In this document: in pieces, positions 1-11,819 of the stretch
Numbering within the stretch: position 1 is the first letter of the stretch
How the letters are laid out: each line of letters starts with the position of its first letter
Assembly (NCBI GenBank): GCA_039707655.1
Contig: CM077672.1
Location: forward strand, 454,438,390 to 454,502,389
DNA: 64,000 bases
Reading direction: 5' to 3'
Origin: Elymus sibiricus
Lineage: Eukaryota > Streptophyta > Magnoliopsida > Poales > Poaceae
Program-made: the position numbers and the translations under genes
The notes under the pieces: model-generated
The model's input: the letters and a program-made list of their open reading frames with translations, nothing else
What the model was told of the DNA's origin: nothing
Databases searched by the model: none

Positions 1-784
1 CGGGCACGTCATTTCATTGGCAATGACGATGAGGTGTTCGATATAGCTTGACATTTGCATAATCTTATGGCATCTTGCAGATGTCCATAAGATTAACAAA
101 GGCTAACCCAGCTTCTCCGATGGCCTTTGGGTCGTGGAGGTGTGGCGGACCTCGGCCCCCTGCTGGCGGGAGAGACCCGCTCTCGTTTTTGTTAAGTTCA
201 ACGTCTTGATTGGGGATGTGTGCCGACAGTGATGTCCCTTGGTAGGAACAATGTCTCTCACGTTCGATCCCTGTTCCGATGGTTCGTCTAGCGTTGCCGG
301 AGGGCATGTGGAGGTGTGTCTCCGTCGGATCTCGTGGGATTCGGGCAGTGCTGCTCTCCGGTGGATCTGTTTGTATTCATCGTTCGGGTGCTTAGGTTTG
401 ATCCTTCCGACCTATGCTTCTTTTCATCAGCGATGGTTGCTGCTTTTGTGCGCTGGTCATGTGGGTTTTAGCACGACGGCTTTATGATTGTCTACTACAA
501 CAAGGTTTGTCCGCGTCTGAACTGAGGGGCAATGATTGTGTACGACTTTATGCACAGTATGAAGAGTCCAGAAAAGCTGGTTTCTTTTTGTTGGCTTGTG
601 GCTGCTGAACGAATACATAATGTTCATGGTTGATGTCGCACGCAACTTCTTTTTTCATATTGCGTCACATGCAGAGCTGTGGAGGGATACATGATGTTCA
701 TGGTCGATGACGCACACATGCAGAGCTGTAGAGGGAGGATTGCTGAAAATTGTTTGTACCGGGCTAGCGGCTAGCTGATGATAA
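1..784. other. No recognised gene
   Basis: I see only short open frames on both strands here and no family I recognise. Base composition is mixed, and two short near-repeats of the type gatgttcatggt..gatg occur around 619-715. It may be remnant repeat DNA. Confidence 0.4.
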
Positions 785-2565
785 GAGCAACTCCAACGCG
801 CCGATCCAAACGGACGCGCGCTTTGTCCGCTTTTCGTCCGTTTGGCTCGGCGAGGCGGACGGCCGCGTTCGCTTTTTGATTTGAGTCGGCTTGTGCGCCC
901 AACGGGACGCAGACCCATATTTTAGCGCGCCGAAAAAAAATGTGAATAATAAACACGTGGCCGAAATTAACTTAATAAAACATGTAATTAAACATAAATG
1001 GCCGGTCAACCGCCGGCCAAAGTCCACTTAAACATTAATTAAACAATAAAAAAAAACTCGGTGCCCGCACGCTGCCCTAGACGTCTGCCTTGCCCTTGCC
1101 CTTGACGTCCTCGTCGCCGCCGGTGAGGTCGATGAAGACGGGAGGTGGCCCAGCCCACCCGAACGCGGCTTGATAGGCCGCCAGGGCAGCCTCCTCCGGC
1201 GTCTGCTGCGGCGGCGGCATTGCGGCCAGACGGGCGCGCTCCTCCTCCTCCTCCTCGAGGCGCAGCGCCTGCTCGTTGCGCATCTGCCACTCGCCGTCTT
1301 CCGCCTCCTCGGCGAGCCAATGCGCCTTCCAGCGCTCGAGGTGGGCCGCCTCCTCGTCCGGCGGTGCGGCGTAGTGGACTGGAGGCGCGCTCACCCACTC
1401 GCGGAGCTGGCCGGTCCAGGAGTAGGAGTCCTCGGGCCAAGTGGGCGGCGGCGGCGACCGCTTACGCGGGGTCTCCTCCGCCTTGGGCTTGGCGAGAGGC
1501 GGCGGTGGCGGCGGGATGACGAGGGGAGCGTGGACGCTGTCGCCCGCCGCCGAAAGGGCAATGGCGTGCTCCAGCCTCGCCTGGTAGTCCGCCTCGTCCT
1601 CCTCCGCCTTGCGCCGCTCCTCCTCGAGGCAGGTCTGCATGGCCGCCGCCAACGCCACCTGGTATTCCGCCTCCGCCGCCTCATCCTCCGGCTTGACCTC
1701 GAGGGGTGGTGGGGGGAAGGGGACCTGGGCGCCGACGCCGCGGCGGCGTTTCTCCTCGTGCTCGAGGGCGAACCAGAACTCCCACTCGGGGGAGTCCGCC
1801 GCGTACGCAGGGTCGGCGCGCGGCTCCGGCGTTAGGAGCGCCCGGCGCCTGCGTACCTCCTTCGCGTGAGCCCGCTGCGACCGGGGAACCGCCGGCACAG
1901 GGATGCGCTGCGGATCTAGGTGCCAGTGGTGCGGCAGCGTCACGTCGGGGTACTGCAACGGGATGCGGTACCTCCAGTGCCACTCCGCTTGGTGCACCGG
2001 GATGTGCAACCGTTGCCGCCCCGGGCGTGGAGGCCGCGGCGGCGGTGGCGGAGGAGGAGTGCGGGAGGAGCTCGCGCCGAGTGTGAGGCTGCCCTTGCCT
2101 CGGCGGTTGAAGAGCCCCATTGCTGCTGGGTGGCTTGCTAGGGTTTCGGGCTTGGCTAGGGTTTGTGGTCGCCGGCGAGGGAGCAAGCGTGGCCAGATGT
2201 GGACGGGGAGATGGAAGTGGATGAGGCCGGCCCCGCCACACACTTCCATTAAAAAGGACGGGCACGCGGCCCTTCCACACACTGCCAGGCGGGCCCGAGG
2301 TAGGTGCTGGCGTTTAATACGATCGCGTGTGGTGGTTGGCCGGCCGACATGTGGGGCCGCGGCGGACACCGAGAGGACGCGCGGCGCGTCCGTTTCGTGT
2401 CCGCGCCGACGCAAATGCGGCCCAAATTTGGGCCTGAAATGCGTCGGCGCGGACGTCTAGCGGACGTGATTTGGGTTTGGGCCGGCGCGTTGGGCCGGCG
2501 CTTTTGTCCATTTTGACCCAAACGGACAGGCGCGGACGATTTGGGCCGCCGCGTTGGAGTTGCTC
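785..2565. mobile_element. PIF/Harbinger-type DNA transposon, non-autonomous
   Basis: The ends are perfect inverted repeats: GAGCAACTCCAACGCG at the left, and its reverse complement at the right. More similarity to the (c)ggacg-rich subterminal sequence follows inward. The element is flanked on both sides by TAA (782-784 and 2566-2568), the 3-bp target duplication expected of PIF/Harbinger elements. No DDE transposase frame is visible. The interior instead holds one GC-rich ORF on the minus strand. The superfamily call rests on the 3-bp TAA duplication and the termini. Confidence 0.8.
1077..2120 (-). CDS. Pro/Glu/Ala-rich protein carried by a Harbinger element
   Basis: This is a 347-residue frame inside the Harbinger-type element. 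I chose the ATG at 2120 (MGLFNRRGKG) because a leader containing two AACCCTAG-type motifs, typical of plant 5'UTRs, lies just upstream; the frame stays open to 2414. In order the protein has a Pro-rich N-terminus, a conserved-looking segment near residues 35-100 (WHWRYRIPLQYPDVTLPHHW then IPVPAVPRSQ), poly-Pro linkers, and several Glu/Ala-rich helices. One of these, LEHAIALS, fits the core of a ubiquitin-interacting motif (L-x-x-A-x-x-x-S). The C-terminus is acidic then basic (FIDLTGGDEDVKGKGK). I recognise this as a repeat-associated grass protein type, but its function is unknown. It resembles neither a transposase nor the Myb-like ORF1 of Harbinger elements. Confidence 0.6.
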   Translation of the reverse strand: MGLFNRRGKGSLTLGASSSRTPPPPPPPRPPRPGRQRLHIPVHQAEWHWRYRIPLQYPDVTLPHHWHLDPQRIPVPAVPRSQRAHAKEVRRRRALLTPEPRADPAYAADSPEWEFWFALEHEEKRRRGVGAQVPFPPPPLEVKPEDEAAEAEYQVALAAAMQTCLEEERRKAEEDEADYQARLEHAIALSAAGDSVHAPLVIPPPPPPLAKPKAEETPRKRSPPPPTWPEDSYSWTGQLREWVSAPPVHYAAPPDEEAAHLERWKAHWLAEEAEDGEWQMRNEQALRLEEEEEERARLAAMPPPQQTPEEAALAAYQAAFGWAGPPPVFIDLTGGDEDVKGKGKADV

Positions 2566-2734
2566 TAACAACCGTGAAAGGATGCTTACCGTCGAAAAGA
2601 TTCAGACTTGGTAATGAACAGAGACCAAGAATTGGGATAAATTATTTTGTTTGCGATGGGTGATTTTTTTACTTTTTGCCGGAAGTTTGCGATGGAAGAA
2701 TTGGCATAATTATAGTCTACATGATATATTAGAC

Positions 2735-2873
2735 CATGTTCGGAACCTCTCCACTCCGCTCCACTCCGTGGAGCTGTGGAGCTCGGTTTGAGCCGCTCTT
2801 TAAAAATGAGCTACAGCCTGCTCCGCTCTGGGAGCGCAATCGAGGGAGCGGAGAGGAACCGAACAGGCACTTA
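2735..2873. repeat. Foldback MITE-like sequence
   Basis: The left arm (atgttcgg-aacctctccactccgctcc) pairs with the reverse complement of the right arm (ggagcggagaggaaccgaacag), with a few mismatches. The size and the CTGTTCGG-type terminus suggest a small non-autonomous DNA element, but I could not define a target duplication. The rest of 2566-4275 is AT-rich and shows no gene. Confidence 0.45.
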
Positions 2874-3211
2874 GTTGCAAGAAAACAATGTCCCTTTCTT
2901 TGTAAGACCCTTCTTTTGTTCTTGTCTATTGTTTGCTTGAAATTTTTGAATTGATAGACATATGATTCAATATTATTTTAGTTATCTTGAAAATTCAAAG
3001 TTTCAGTACGAAAAAAACAAGTACTGATATAGGTAAGGTTCAGAAGCATGTGTAATTTTTTACCAGAATTTTGGTCTTAGCACACCCAATGCGTGCAATA
3101 TAATGCAAAAAAAGACGATTTGGTGCCGCGGCCACACATATCCTTTTTTTGCAAAATTAGAAAACACTATTTATAGATTTAGAAAATTCTAAAAAATATA
3201 CATATCTAGTA

Positions 3212-3291
3212 CTCCCTTTGTAACAAAATCTAGGCCATTTTTTTGTAGCCAACTACAGCAAAAAACGTCTTATATTTCGTTACAGTGGGAG
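3212..3291. mobile_element. Degenerate Stowaway MITE
   Basis: The ends ctccctttgtaac and gttacagtgggag are inverted repeats of the Stowaway (Tc1/mariner) type, with the internal motif acgtcttatattt. A TA lies at the left flank, and the right flank is decayed (TTA). Confidence 0.6.
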
Positions 3292-4275
3292 TTATGAATA
3301 TTATTTTTCATTAATATATCTCTTATATGGGGGTTACACAAAGAATAAATATGTGATCAAAATATGCTTGTTTTTTTGTCATTTTGGTGAGAAATTTGGT
3401 CTTTTTGTGTAGACAAATCAATATTTTATTTATATAGGATACATAGAAAATATTGATATGTGTATGTGTACACATGATATTTTGTAAAACTCATACATAT
3501 CTTCTTCGACTATTATTTTCAAATTCTGGGCTCTTTGGAACCTGGGAGCCAAAGTGACGTTCTCGCATACAACGATGCTATTTTAGCATAATTGCACATT
3601 TAATTGATCACTGGAAGAGATGTAGACGAAAAGAAATGTTTGCATTGCCTTGGTTAAGAGAGAAAAATACATTTTCTCTACTCTACGAGATGTTTTATTT
3701 TACGCACGCTTTCTAGTTTAATTTACCTGGTCAACTTTTATAAGCATGAATACACATTAATTGGTGGAGTTAACATAAATATATTAATTAATTATATTCC
3801 TTCATTTTCAAAATATATTGTCCTAAAGCGAACTTTATATAATTTCTTATTTTTTAGTGGGATATATAACATCTTGTTGCGGTGGAAGCTTTCTATACTT
3901 ACTTTGTTGCGATGGAAACTTTTTTATATACTTTAACCAAATTTATGGGGAAAATGTCACCGGACAAATTTGAAACCGAGGAACGTAACATATTATTTTG
4001 TGTGCTCCATATGGCATAGAATGTGCATGGAAAACCGTGGTACCACGCAGTTACTTTAAGCTTGGTTCGTCAGCTCTCAGCTATCTCAAGTTGAGTTGAC
4101 GAGTATTTGAATTTGAATTTCGTAGATTTTATAGTAAAAAGAAAAATAACTAGTTTTTTTTTTATCCTTGTTTTTTGAGCGATCCTGGTCCGACTCCAAA
4201 TGGACCTCCCGTCCCCATCCGCCCATCCTGGTCCGGCCCGTAAACGAACCCGTAGGATTTAAATTAACCCCGTAG

Positions 4276-5625
4276 ATGTCTTCCCCACAGACAAACCCAA
4301 ACCCAAACCCAAACCCAGCGACCACCATGGCATCAGCACCGCCGCCGCAGCGACGCCGCGCCTCGCCGCCGGCGCTCCCGGACGAGCTCGTCGAAGAGAT
4401 CCTCCTCCGCCTCCCGCCCGACGACCCGGCCTGCCTCCTCCGCGCCTCCCTCGTCTGCAAGGACTGGGGCGGCATCGTCTCCGACCCCGTCTTCCGCCGC
4501 CGCCTCCACGAGCTCTACTTCGCACCCCCCGTGCTCGGCTTCCTCCACGGATCGGAAGACGAGGACATCCCCCACTTCGTCCACACCACCGCGTCGCCCT
4601 TCTCCCTCGCCGCCCCGGACTGGCGCTCGTGGCGGGCCGTCGACTGCCGCCACGGCCGCGCCCTCTTCCTCTCCAAGCGCAATCATACTCGTACTTGGGA
4701 GCTGCTCCTGTGGGAGCCAATCACGGGCGCCCAGCAGCGCATACCGGTGCCCGCGGCGTTCGACGGCAGCTGGCCGGCCGCGGCCGTGTTCTGCGCAGTG
4801 GATGGATGCGACCACTGCGACTGCCTTGGGGGTCCTTTCCGCGTGGTCTTCGTGTTCGCCGTCGACAACGAAGACGTTGATTATGAGGAGTATGTCACGT
4901 CGGCCGGCGTGTACTCGTCGGAGACCGGCACGTGGGGCGAGCTGATCTCGATGCACGGTGAATTCATGATGTTCTTTGGAGAATATTCTAGCCTCCTCGT
5001 TGGGAGGTCTCTGCTCTACTTCATGTCTGACGTTGGGTTGATCCTGGAGTACGACTTAGTGAGGCACGGCCTGACTGTGTTCGACCCACCTGACTGCCAG
5101 CCCGACTACAAGTCTGACGGGGTGTCGTCCTTGGACAACAGATTTAAACTCATGCTTGCGGAGGATGGTGGACTTGGTGTTAGTGAAGAATCGGGTCAGT
5201 GTCTCAAACTGTGGACAAGGGAGGCGGGTGATGGCACTGATGCACGATGGATAGTGAGATGCATCATCTGCATGGAAAATTTGCTTCCAACTGGTATGGT
5301 CTCGAATGCGGATAATGGAGTGATTGTGATGGGATTTGCTGAGGAAGCAAATGTCATTTTCGTTGACACGATTGCTGGCCTCCTCAAAATGGATCTGCAA
5401 TTAGGGTTGGTAACGGAGGTGCCAGATGATCGTGGCTTCTGCAATTTGATTCCAGTTGTCAGCTTCTACACTCCTATGCCCCAACGCAAGAACCGGAATC
5501 TGCTGGCGATGAAACCTTGTGAGGAGGCAAGTGGTGAGGGGGAGAAAACAATAGTTCAGGCACATCGGCTGTTCGACAAGGGGTCCAATGCTATCAATGA
5601 GGAGGGACTTTGTCAACACCTTTGA
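4276..5625 (+). CDS. F-box protein, copy A (ends in a short NASP-derived tail)
   Basis: This is a 449-residue frame. An N-terminal F-box at about residues 34-78 (LPDELVEEILLRLPP...LVCKDW) is the Skp1-binding module of SCF ubiquitin ligases. About 330 residues of grass F-box-associated sequence follow, with WELLLWEPITG, DCLGGPFRVVFVF, YSSETGTWGEL and GFAEEANVIF motifs. Translation may begin at 4276 or at the ATG at 4327, which has a better ACCACCATGG context and matches the start region of copy C. The last ~25 codons (AHRLFDKGSNAIN) match the first TPR region of NASP, but one extra base relative to copy B (near 5600) shifts the frame and gives a stop at 5625. Without the shift, the frame would run on to a splice donor at about 5653 as in copies B and C. 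It could still make an F-box protein lacking the NASP part. The predicted SCF role follows from the family; its substrate is unknown. Confidence 0.75.
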   Translation: MSSPQTNPNPNPNPATTMASAPPPQRRRASPPALPDELVEEILLRLPPDDPACLLRASLVCKDWGGIVSDPVFRRRLHELYFAPPVLGFLHGSEDEDIPHFVHTTASPFSLAAPDWRSWRAVDCRHGRALFLSKRNHTRTWELLLWEPITGAQQRIPVPAAFDGSWPAAAVFCAVDGCDHCDCLGGPFRVVFVFAVDNEDVDYEEYVTSAGVYSSETGTWGELISMHGEFMMFFGEYSSLLVGRSLLYFMSDVGLILEYDLVRHGLTVFDPPDCQPDYKSDGVSSLDNRFKLMLAEDGGLGVSEESGQCLKLWTREAGDGTDARWIVRCIICMENLLPTGMVSNADNGVIVMGFAEEANVIFVDTIAGLLKMDLQLGLVTEVPDDRGFCNLIPVVSFYTPMPQRKNRNLLAMKPCEEASGEGEKTIVQAHRLFDKGSNAINEEGLCQHL

Positions 5626-7682
5626 ATGCATCAGCTACGACCACAATGTCAGGTGACGGCTCTATTCCCAGTGGCCTTCCCTATTCTGAGCTGCGCTGAA
5701 ACATTTGTATGGGGATTGTGGAATAAAAATAAAATGTCCCCTTATTTCAGTACTTTAGTGCTCTTTAAGATTAGTTGTTGGTTTCCATGTGTCCTTGGTT
5801 GCTTTAGGACTTTTCTTTGTCTGGGAGATGAGTTTAGAAAAGGTTTTGGATGTTGTAGGACGAGGTTGCTGCCAAGCGGTGTTTATCTTATGTTTGGCGA
5901 CGAGCCCAACTGAGTTGAGGGGTTCAGCAAGTCAAATTAACCTTAGTGTTTTTTGATGGCATTGCTTGAGAATTAGGACCTGGCATCTTATGTCATGATA
6001 TGTGTATTGTGATGAACATTAAATCAAAGTGCCTTTATTGGAGGGATAAGTTGTTGTCCTATTCGAGAAGAGTATACACCTCTGATATTGGCTAGCTACA
6101 AACATTTCATCAATGTGCAGTTAATTTGTATGGTACTCCCTCCGTCCTAAAATGTAAGACGTTTTTTGACACTAGTGGGACGGAGGGAGTAGTTTAGAAT
6201 TGTACTTCATAATCTGCGCAAGCACTAGTCCGTTGTTATAAACAGAATAAAACATAGTTAGCGGAGTCATCAAGATGGTTGACGGAATAATTGTAGCTGT
6301 GCTGTTCTACCACAGATTGCAGTAGCTTTCATGGCCTTGTGCTATCTCTAAACTTAACAATTATAGACTGAAAAATTACGCCTTTGTTTTTTCCTAGGAT
6401 TTCGTATTAGTTGCTCTGGGGTGTGCTAGCACGTTCGACAAATATGGATGAAGATCAAGAGGTGAATGATTCTTTGGATGATGTTCCCAAGAGTGCACCA
6501 AATGAAGAATCAGTGAAGGGCACAACCAGCAAAGACAATGCTGAGGACTCAAAGACCTCTGGTAGCAATGTTGAGGATGCCGCTCCATCTTTGGAGAAAG
6601 ATGATTCTCAAGAAGGTATTGTATATCATTGTCCCTTTCTTTGGACCAGTGGTGGTGCCAGGGCTGCACAATTGTGTGATGATACTTTATTTCCTCTGAA
6701 GCTTGCATTGCTCTCTAGGTTTTTGTATGAAATTTCACTTCTATGGAATAGTTTCACAAATAACATTTGGGTTCAATGGCCCTGGGGTTTTAACGAGGCA
6801 CTGCCACTGCCACCGGATAGTCATATCACACAGAAAAAATGGTCATGTAATGCTGCATATGCAAACTAGTAATAGTCTTGTTTGGGACTTGGAAGGACAG
6901 TTTGATGTTTGGATTTATTTCTTGAATTCTCATCATCATTCCATAGAAGACAATTTAATCAATGCTGTTTTGCTAAAAAAAATATTTAATAATATAGATA
7001 GTAGATGATGTTGCTGAAAGCAGAAAATGCTTTCATTTCACAAAAAACTTGTGCCATGGGTTGACCATATCTTGAACGTGGGTCTGGTGCCACATGTCGG
7101 CCATTTGCCTTCTAAATTTATATATGTATATTTTTTATACTTTCTACCTATACACTTGGCATAGCAATGCCAGACTCAATATATATGGATCTATGAGGCA
7201 CCTTTTTCATTTTCGTCTGAACAGTGTACATAGGGTAGTTTTTACTACATAAGAGCTCCTCTTTTCAGCAATGATGTCTTACAGAAGTTATGCAATAGTG
7301 TGGATAGTTGATGTTAAATGCACCAAACTATTATCATGATCATGTTATAATGATTCAATTGGATCATTTGTGCATTTCCTGTTGTTATTTTTACAAGGCA
7401 TTCCACAATATAATAAATAGACGGTCATGCCTCAATGTGTTTTTGTTCCTACTAGGGCAAATGCTTATATAGACTTTCTTTTAACAACAATACTGATACA
7501 GTCATTGATTAGGGAAAACTCAAATGACAACAACAGGAAGCAGTGGAAGTACTGTAATTAACCTTGGGGTTGTAACTAGAAGCAGCAAACTTGGTAATGT
7601 CATCTCTGTGCTGAACATTTCACAAAAGAGAGTAGCAGCAGATTGTTCGGTGTCTGTGAAATGTGATTTCAAATACATATGA
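5626..7682 (+). pseudogene. NASP-derived 3' exons of copy A
   Basis: Downstream of the F-box frame, NASP-like exons remain recognisable. After the former donor CAG/GTGACG (about 5653), an exon at 6398-6615 ends ...DDVPKSAPNEES...SLEKDDSQE before GTATTG, matching the acidic region of NASP. It has lost about 7 bases near its start relative to copy B. A third exon (7513-7682) follows TTAG and reads GKTQMTTTGSSGSTVINLGVV. There the beginning of NASP exon 3 is joined directly to its last exon, so the exons encoding the main TPR repeats are missing. With its two frame changes this part cannot extend the F-box frame as it stands. The intervening introns contain the small MITE at 6136-6189 and no other gene. 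Confidence 0.65.
6136..6189. mobile_element. Stowaway MITE deletion derivative (54 bp)
   Basis: CTCCCTCCGTCC at the left pairs with GGACGGAGGGAG at the right, flanked by TA on both sides (6134-6135, 6190-6191). It lies in the first intron of copy A. Confidence 0.8.
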
Positions 7683-8063
7683 AGTTCTGAAATTGCCAAA
7701 GATAAGTTTGAGACATTTTCACAAGATGTTTCTACTCCATGTTCATGCTGCCTCAGTGGTCAATACTCATCTATTGATTGGTATACAAGTAGCTACTCTG
7801 TTAATTATTTTTTGTCAATGCTATTGCAATGTTTGCCATGTTCAATATCGAACTGAATGTTTGTCATGCTCTGAAAATATTGTTATTGTTTTGCCCTTTG
7901 CTGTGATGCAACAGGCTTTGCATTGGTCTTGGAGGGTTGTATAAACCATTTTGCATGTTCTTGTGCATGTGTGAAATGTTGCTTTTTATGTGAAATTCAT
8001 ATGTATAAATGTATTACATCTTGTCTCAGTTCATTCTGCTAGCATACATGCCTTTTGAAGGAG

Positions 8064-11000
8064 TTAAGCTTTCCATATATATCTGACATACTTGTTACGC
8101 GTAACAGCAAGATAGACAAGACTGCCAACGAGGTGACGATAGCGAGTGGGATTAGGAAGAGGGTCACCATCAGAGGCACGAAGCTGAACGTTGAGCTCCA
8201 TAGGAGTCACAACAGTGCGCTCATCACCGAGAGCAGCGCGAGAAAGAAGATCCTGAATATATTTTTCTTGGGAGATGTAGAAGCCATCAGAGGTCGAGGA
8301 GATCTCAATCCCAAGAAAATAGCGAAGTGGACCAAGATCAGTCATGAGGAACTGGTCGCGAAGGCGAGCCTTAACAAAGGCAATGTAGTCAGAGTCGTCA
8401 CCAGTGATGATCATGTCATCAACATAGAGAAGGAGAAGAGTCCGACCACGAGGAGACGTGTGAACGAACAAAGCGGGATCATGATCACTGGGCGAGAAGC
8501 CCGCGGCAGTCACGACAGAGGCGAACCGCTCGAACCAGGCACGAGGGGCCTGTTTAAGACCATAGAGAGAGCGGCGAAGCCGGCAGACCATACCATCAGG
8601 AACAGAGTACCCTGGGGGTGGCTGCATATAAACCTCCTCACGCAACTCACCATTGAGAAAGGCGTTCTGAACGTCAAGCTGAGACACAGACCAATGACGA
8701 ACAGAAGCTACAGCAAGGAGAGTGCGGACAGTGGTCATGTGGGCCACAGGAGCGAATGTCTCATCATAATCGCGTCCCTGTTCCTGCTGAAAACCACGAG
8801 CCACAAGACGAGCTTTGTAGCGCTCAAGAGAACCATCAGAGCGAGTCTTAATCTTATAGACCCACTTGCATGTGATGGGACGAACACCAGAAGGAAGGGA
8901 AACCAGATCCCACGTGCCAGAACGCTCAAGGGCAGCAATCTCCTGGGCCATCGCAAGCTGCCATTCAGGCTGAGTCAGGGCAGCCCGATAGGAAGTCGGC
9001 TCGGCAATAACAGAGAGGCCGTACTTGGCAGGAGAATAGCGATCAAGAGGGGGTCGAGGCCGAGCACGGAGATTATGAACTGGTGGAGGCGTGGAAGGAG
9101 GAACATCGGAAGTGGAAGACGTGTCAGGAGAATCATCCTCAACACGAGGGCGGCGAGTGTAGTGGAGAGGAAAAGGAGAGAGAGGCCGACGGACCGGAGA
9201 GGATGGTGGAGAGGAGGGTGGAGGGGATTGTGGTGTCGGTGGCATGTGAGGAAGAGTGAGACGGGTCGGAGGAAGGGGAGAGACATGAGGCACAGAGGAG
9301 GATGTATCAGGAAGGAGAAGGAAAGAAATATCATCCACAGAGAAGCTCGAGGAAGAAGGACGTGGGTAGTAAGAGCGAGACTCATCAAAGGTCACATCAC
9401 GCGAGATGCGCAAGCGACGACCAATAGGGTCCCAACAGCGATAGCCCTTGTGCTCATCACTGTAGCCAAGGAAAACACACTCAACCGACTGAGCAGTCAG
9501 TTTGGTGCGTTCTCGCGGGGCAAGAAGGACATAGCACACACATCCAAACATACGAAGAGCTGAGTAGTCAGGAGATCGACCAGTGAGACACTCCATAGGA
9601 ATACCACCCTGCAGAGCAGTCGATGGCTGAATGTTGATGAGATAGGTAGATGCAGAAACAGCCTCAGCCCAAAAGTGGGGTGGAAAAGAAGCGGCAATCA
9701 TCAGCGCACGAGCCGTCTCAAGCAGATGACGATGCTTACGTTCGGCAACGCCATTCTGAGCATGAGCACCAGGACATGAGAACTGGGCAAGAGTACCCTG
9801 TTCCGCGAGAAAACCACGCAATAGCTGGGAGATATACTCTCCAGCGGAGTCAGCACGAAAAGTATGAATGGGCGTGGAAAACTGGGTGTGAACTATGGCA
9901 GCAAATCGTTTGTATATAGAGAGAACCTCGCTACGAGATTTCATGAAGTAGAGCCAAGTGTAGCGAGAGAAATCATCAATAAACAAAACATAGTAGCGAT
10001 GACCACCTTTCGAATCAAAGGGAGCAGGACCCCAAACATCAGAATGAACTAAGTCAAAAGGACGTTGAGATACAGACTCACTGGTAGGATAAGGTAACTG
10101 GGTCTGTTTGCCAAGTCTGCAACCATTACAATGTAAGGAAACATCTCCAGATACAGACCCTAAGAGGCCCTGACGAACTAAAGAAGACAAGCAAGAGCCA
10201 CAGATGTGACCAAGGCGATGATGCCACTGCTGGAAGGACGCAGACGAAGAGGCAGCAAGAGCATGAGAGCTGGCAGAAGTGGTGGCAGCGGAAGGAACAC
10301 AAAGCCAGTCAACCTCCCAAAGGCCCTCTGACTCACGGCGCCGGGGGCCAGCACCAACCAAAGCCTTGGTGCGACAATCCTGAATGGAGCAAGAGTCGGT
10401 ATCAAGAATGACACGACAACCAGAATCAGTAAGTTGGGCAGCGGAAAAAAGATTCATGGTAAGGCGAGGAACATGAGAAACACTAGGAACAGAAAAAGAT
10501 GGAGTGGAAAGAATACCACGACTAGCAACAGGAAGAGGTGTGCCATCGGCGGTAAGAACATTAACAGGCGAATCAAGAGGTCGGAGAGAAGACAGCGCGG
10601 AAGAATCAGAAGACATATGAAAGGAGGCTCCAGAATCCAGAACCCACGAAGATGTACCTGACTGGGTAGATGCAGGCGGTGACGGAGGGGTGGAGGCAGT
10701 CACAGCGGCGGCGGAACCCGTCGATGAAGATCCGGAGGAAGCCAGGAGGCGCTTGAGCCGCACAATGTCCTGGTCAGTGAGTGACGGAGTCGAGGGAGAC
10801 GCATGAGTCCCACTGGAAGAAGAGCGCCTCTGGTCTCGCTGTTTCTGGCGGCAATCAGACTCTGGGTGACCTTGCCGGGAGCAGTAGCCACAGAAAGTGT
10901 CACGGCGCGACCGGCCCTTCTCAGCATAAGGAGGGCGACCCACCCCCCCTGAAGGTGTGGGCAGAAGCGGTGGAGCGGTGAGACGAGCAGACGACACAGG

Positions 11001-11819
11001 AGCTCGAGCAGCCAACACAGAGGGAACCGCAAGCAACCCAGCAGAACGGAGGCGGGTCTCCTCAGCACGAAGCTCAGCAAGCACCTCCGAGATAGGAACA
11101 CGACCACGAGCAAGCAAGTGAGCGCGTCGAGGCTCAAACTCGGAACGGAGGCGAGATAAGAACTCATGGACACGCTGAAACTCCAAGTCGGACCTCATAG
11201 TCTGGCAGCAACGGCAAGTTCCACAAACAACTGTCCGAAGAGAGTCAAGCTGGCGCCAGATGGCAGAACTCTGTGTGTAGAACTCATCAACAGAAGAGTC
11301 ACCCTGCTGAAGAGCGTGCTCCTGACGCACCACAGATAAGTAGAGCGCATCACCAGAGGGCTGATAGCGCTGACAGAGGTAAGACCACATCGCTGCAACA
11401 GTACTGAGGCTCATGAACTCCGAAGCAAATTGAGGGAGGACACTCGCAGTGAGAACAGCAGCAGCTCGAGCATCATCATTGCACCACTGAGTGTAAGCAG
11501 ACAGAGCATCCCGGTAGAGAGAAAGAGCATCGGAATAGGCTGATACCTGCTGATCATAAGCATCCACCGCAGCATCATCGAGAGCCTTGGCTGCATCCCG
11601 ATCAGCCTGGGAAGCACCAGCAGCAAGAACAGGCGGCACCGGTGGGGTAGGAGCCACGGGAGCGACAGGGCAGGGCGGACAGGGGACCTCGCCAGAGAGA
11701 ACGCCCCACAGGATAAGGCCGCGCATGTGGATCCGCATGAAGCCCGCAAACTCAGCATAATTGGTGCCATCGAAGATCACCGAGCACCGAGGGACAGCAA
11801 CATAGCCCGAAGAGGACAT
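8064..11819 (-). CDS. Copia gag-pol polyprotein, 3' truncated
   Basis: One open frame of about 1,250 codons runs from ATG 11819 ([10 protein letters not shown]). In-frame codons extend upstream to 12227, but these are GC-rich leader. Domains in order are: gag; a CCHC zinc knuckle ([14 protein letters not shown]); aspartic protease ([11 protein letters not shown]); integrase with its HHCC finger (HHRLGH...CNGCRLGKQ) and catalytic core ([10 protein letters not shown]); and reverse transcriptase with the YVDDMI active site. The frame stops just after LVYLAVTRN, where a normal Copia protein would enter the connection and RNase H domains. The final residues are encoded by host flank. It is coding-intact up to that point but cannot support reverse transcription alone. 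Confidence 0.85.
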   Translation of the reverse strand: MSSSGYVAVPRCSVIFDGTNYAEFAGFMRIHMRGLILWGVLSGEVPCPPCPVAPVAPTPPVPPVLAAGASQADRDAAKALDDAAVDAYDQQVSAYSDALSLYRDALSAYTQWCNDDARAAAVLTASVLPQFASEFMSLSTVAAMWSYLCQRYQPSGDALYLSVVRQEHALQQGDSSVDEFYTQSSAIWRQLDSLRTVVCGTCRCCQTMRSDLEFQRVHEFLSRLRSEFEPRRAHLLARGRVPISEVLAELRAEETRLRSAGLLAVPSVLAARAPVSSARLTAPPLLPTPSGGVGRPPYAEKGRSRRDTFCGYCSRQGHPESDCRQKQRDQRRSSSSGTHASPSTPSLTDQDIVRLKRLLASSGSSSTGSAAAVTASTPPSPPASTQSGTSSWVLDSGASFHMSSDSSALSSLRPLDSPVNVLTADGTPLPVASRGILSTPSFSVPSVSHVPRLTMNLFSAAQLTDSGCRVILDTDSCSIQDCRTKALVGAGPRRRESEGLWEVDWLCVPSAATTSASSHALAASSSASFQQWHHRLGHICGSCLSSLVRQGLLGSVSGDVSLHCNGCRLGKQTQLPYPTSESVSQRPFDLVHSDVWGPAPFDSKGGHRYYVLFIDDFSRYTWLYFMKSRSEVLSIYKRFAAIVHTQFSTPIHTFRADSAGEYISQLLRGFLAEQGTLAQFSCPGAHAQNGVAERKHRHLLETARALMIAASFPPHFWAEAVSASTYLINIQPSTALQGGIPMECLTGRSPDYSALRMFGCVCYVLLAPRERTKLTAQSVECVFLGYSDEHKGYRCWDPIGRRLRISRDVTFDESRSYYPRPSSSSFSVDDISFLLLPDTSSSVPHVSPLPPTRLTLPHMPPTPQSPPPSSPPSSPVRRPLSPFPLHYTRRPRVEDDSPDTSSTSDVPPSTPPPVHNLRARPRPPLDRYSPAKYGLSVIAEPTSYRAALTQPEWQLAMAQEIAALERSGTWDLVSLPSGVRPITCKWVYKIKTRSDGSLERYKARLVARGFQQEQGRDYDETFAPVAHMTTVRTLLAVASVRHWSVSQLDVQNAFLNGELREEVYMQPPPGYSVPDGMVCRLRRSLYGLKQAPRAWFERFASVVTAAGFSPSDHDPALFVHTSPRGRTLLLLYVDDMIITGDDSDYIAFVKARLRDQFLMTDLGPLRYFLGIEISSTSDGFYISQEKYIQDLLSRAALGDERTVVTPMELNVQLRASDGDPLPNPTRYRHLVGSLVYLAVTRNKYVRYIWKA

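Noticed and set aside
1170..1835. A 221-codon plus-strand frame inside the Harbinger element
   Set aside because: It is a shadow of the GC-rich minus-strand ORF, and its Arg/Leu-rich translation shows no family signal.
4333..4956. Minus-strand frames over the F-box exon
   Set aside because: They mirror the high-GC F-box coding region, and copies B and C do not conserve them.
8055..9563. A 502-codon plus-strand frame opposite the Copia pol
   Set aside because: It is the antisense of the reverse transcriptase/integrase coding region, with a Lys/Arg-rich low-complexity translation and no domain. The minus frame has clear Copia motifs.
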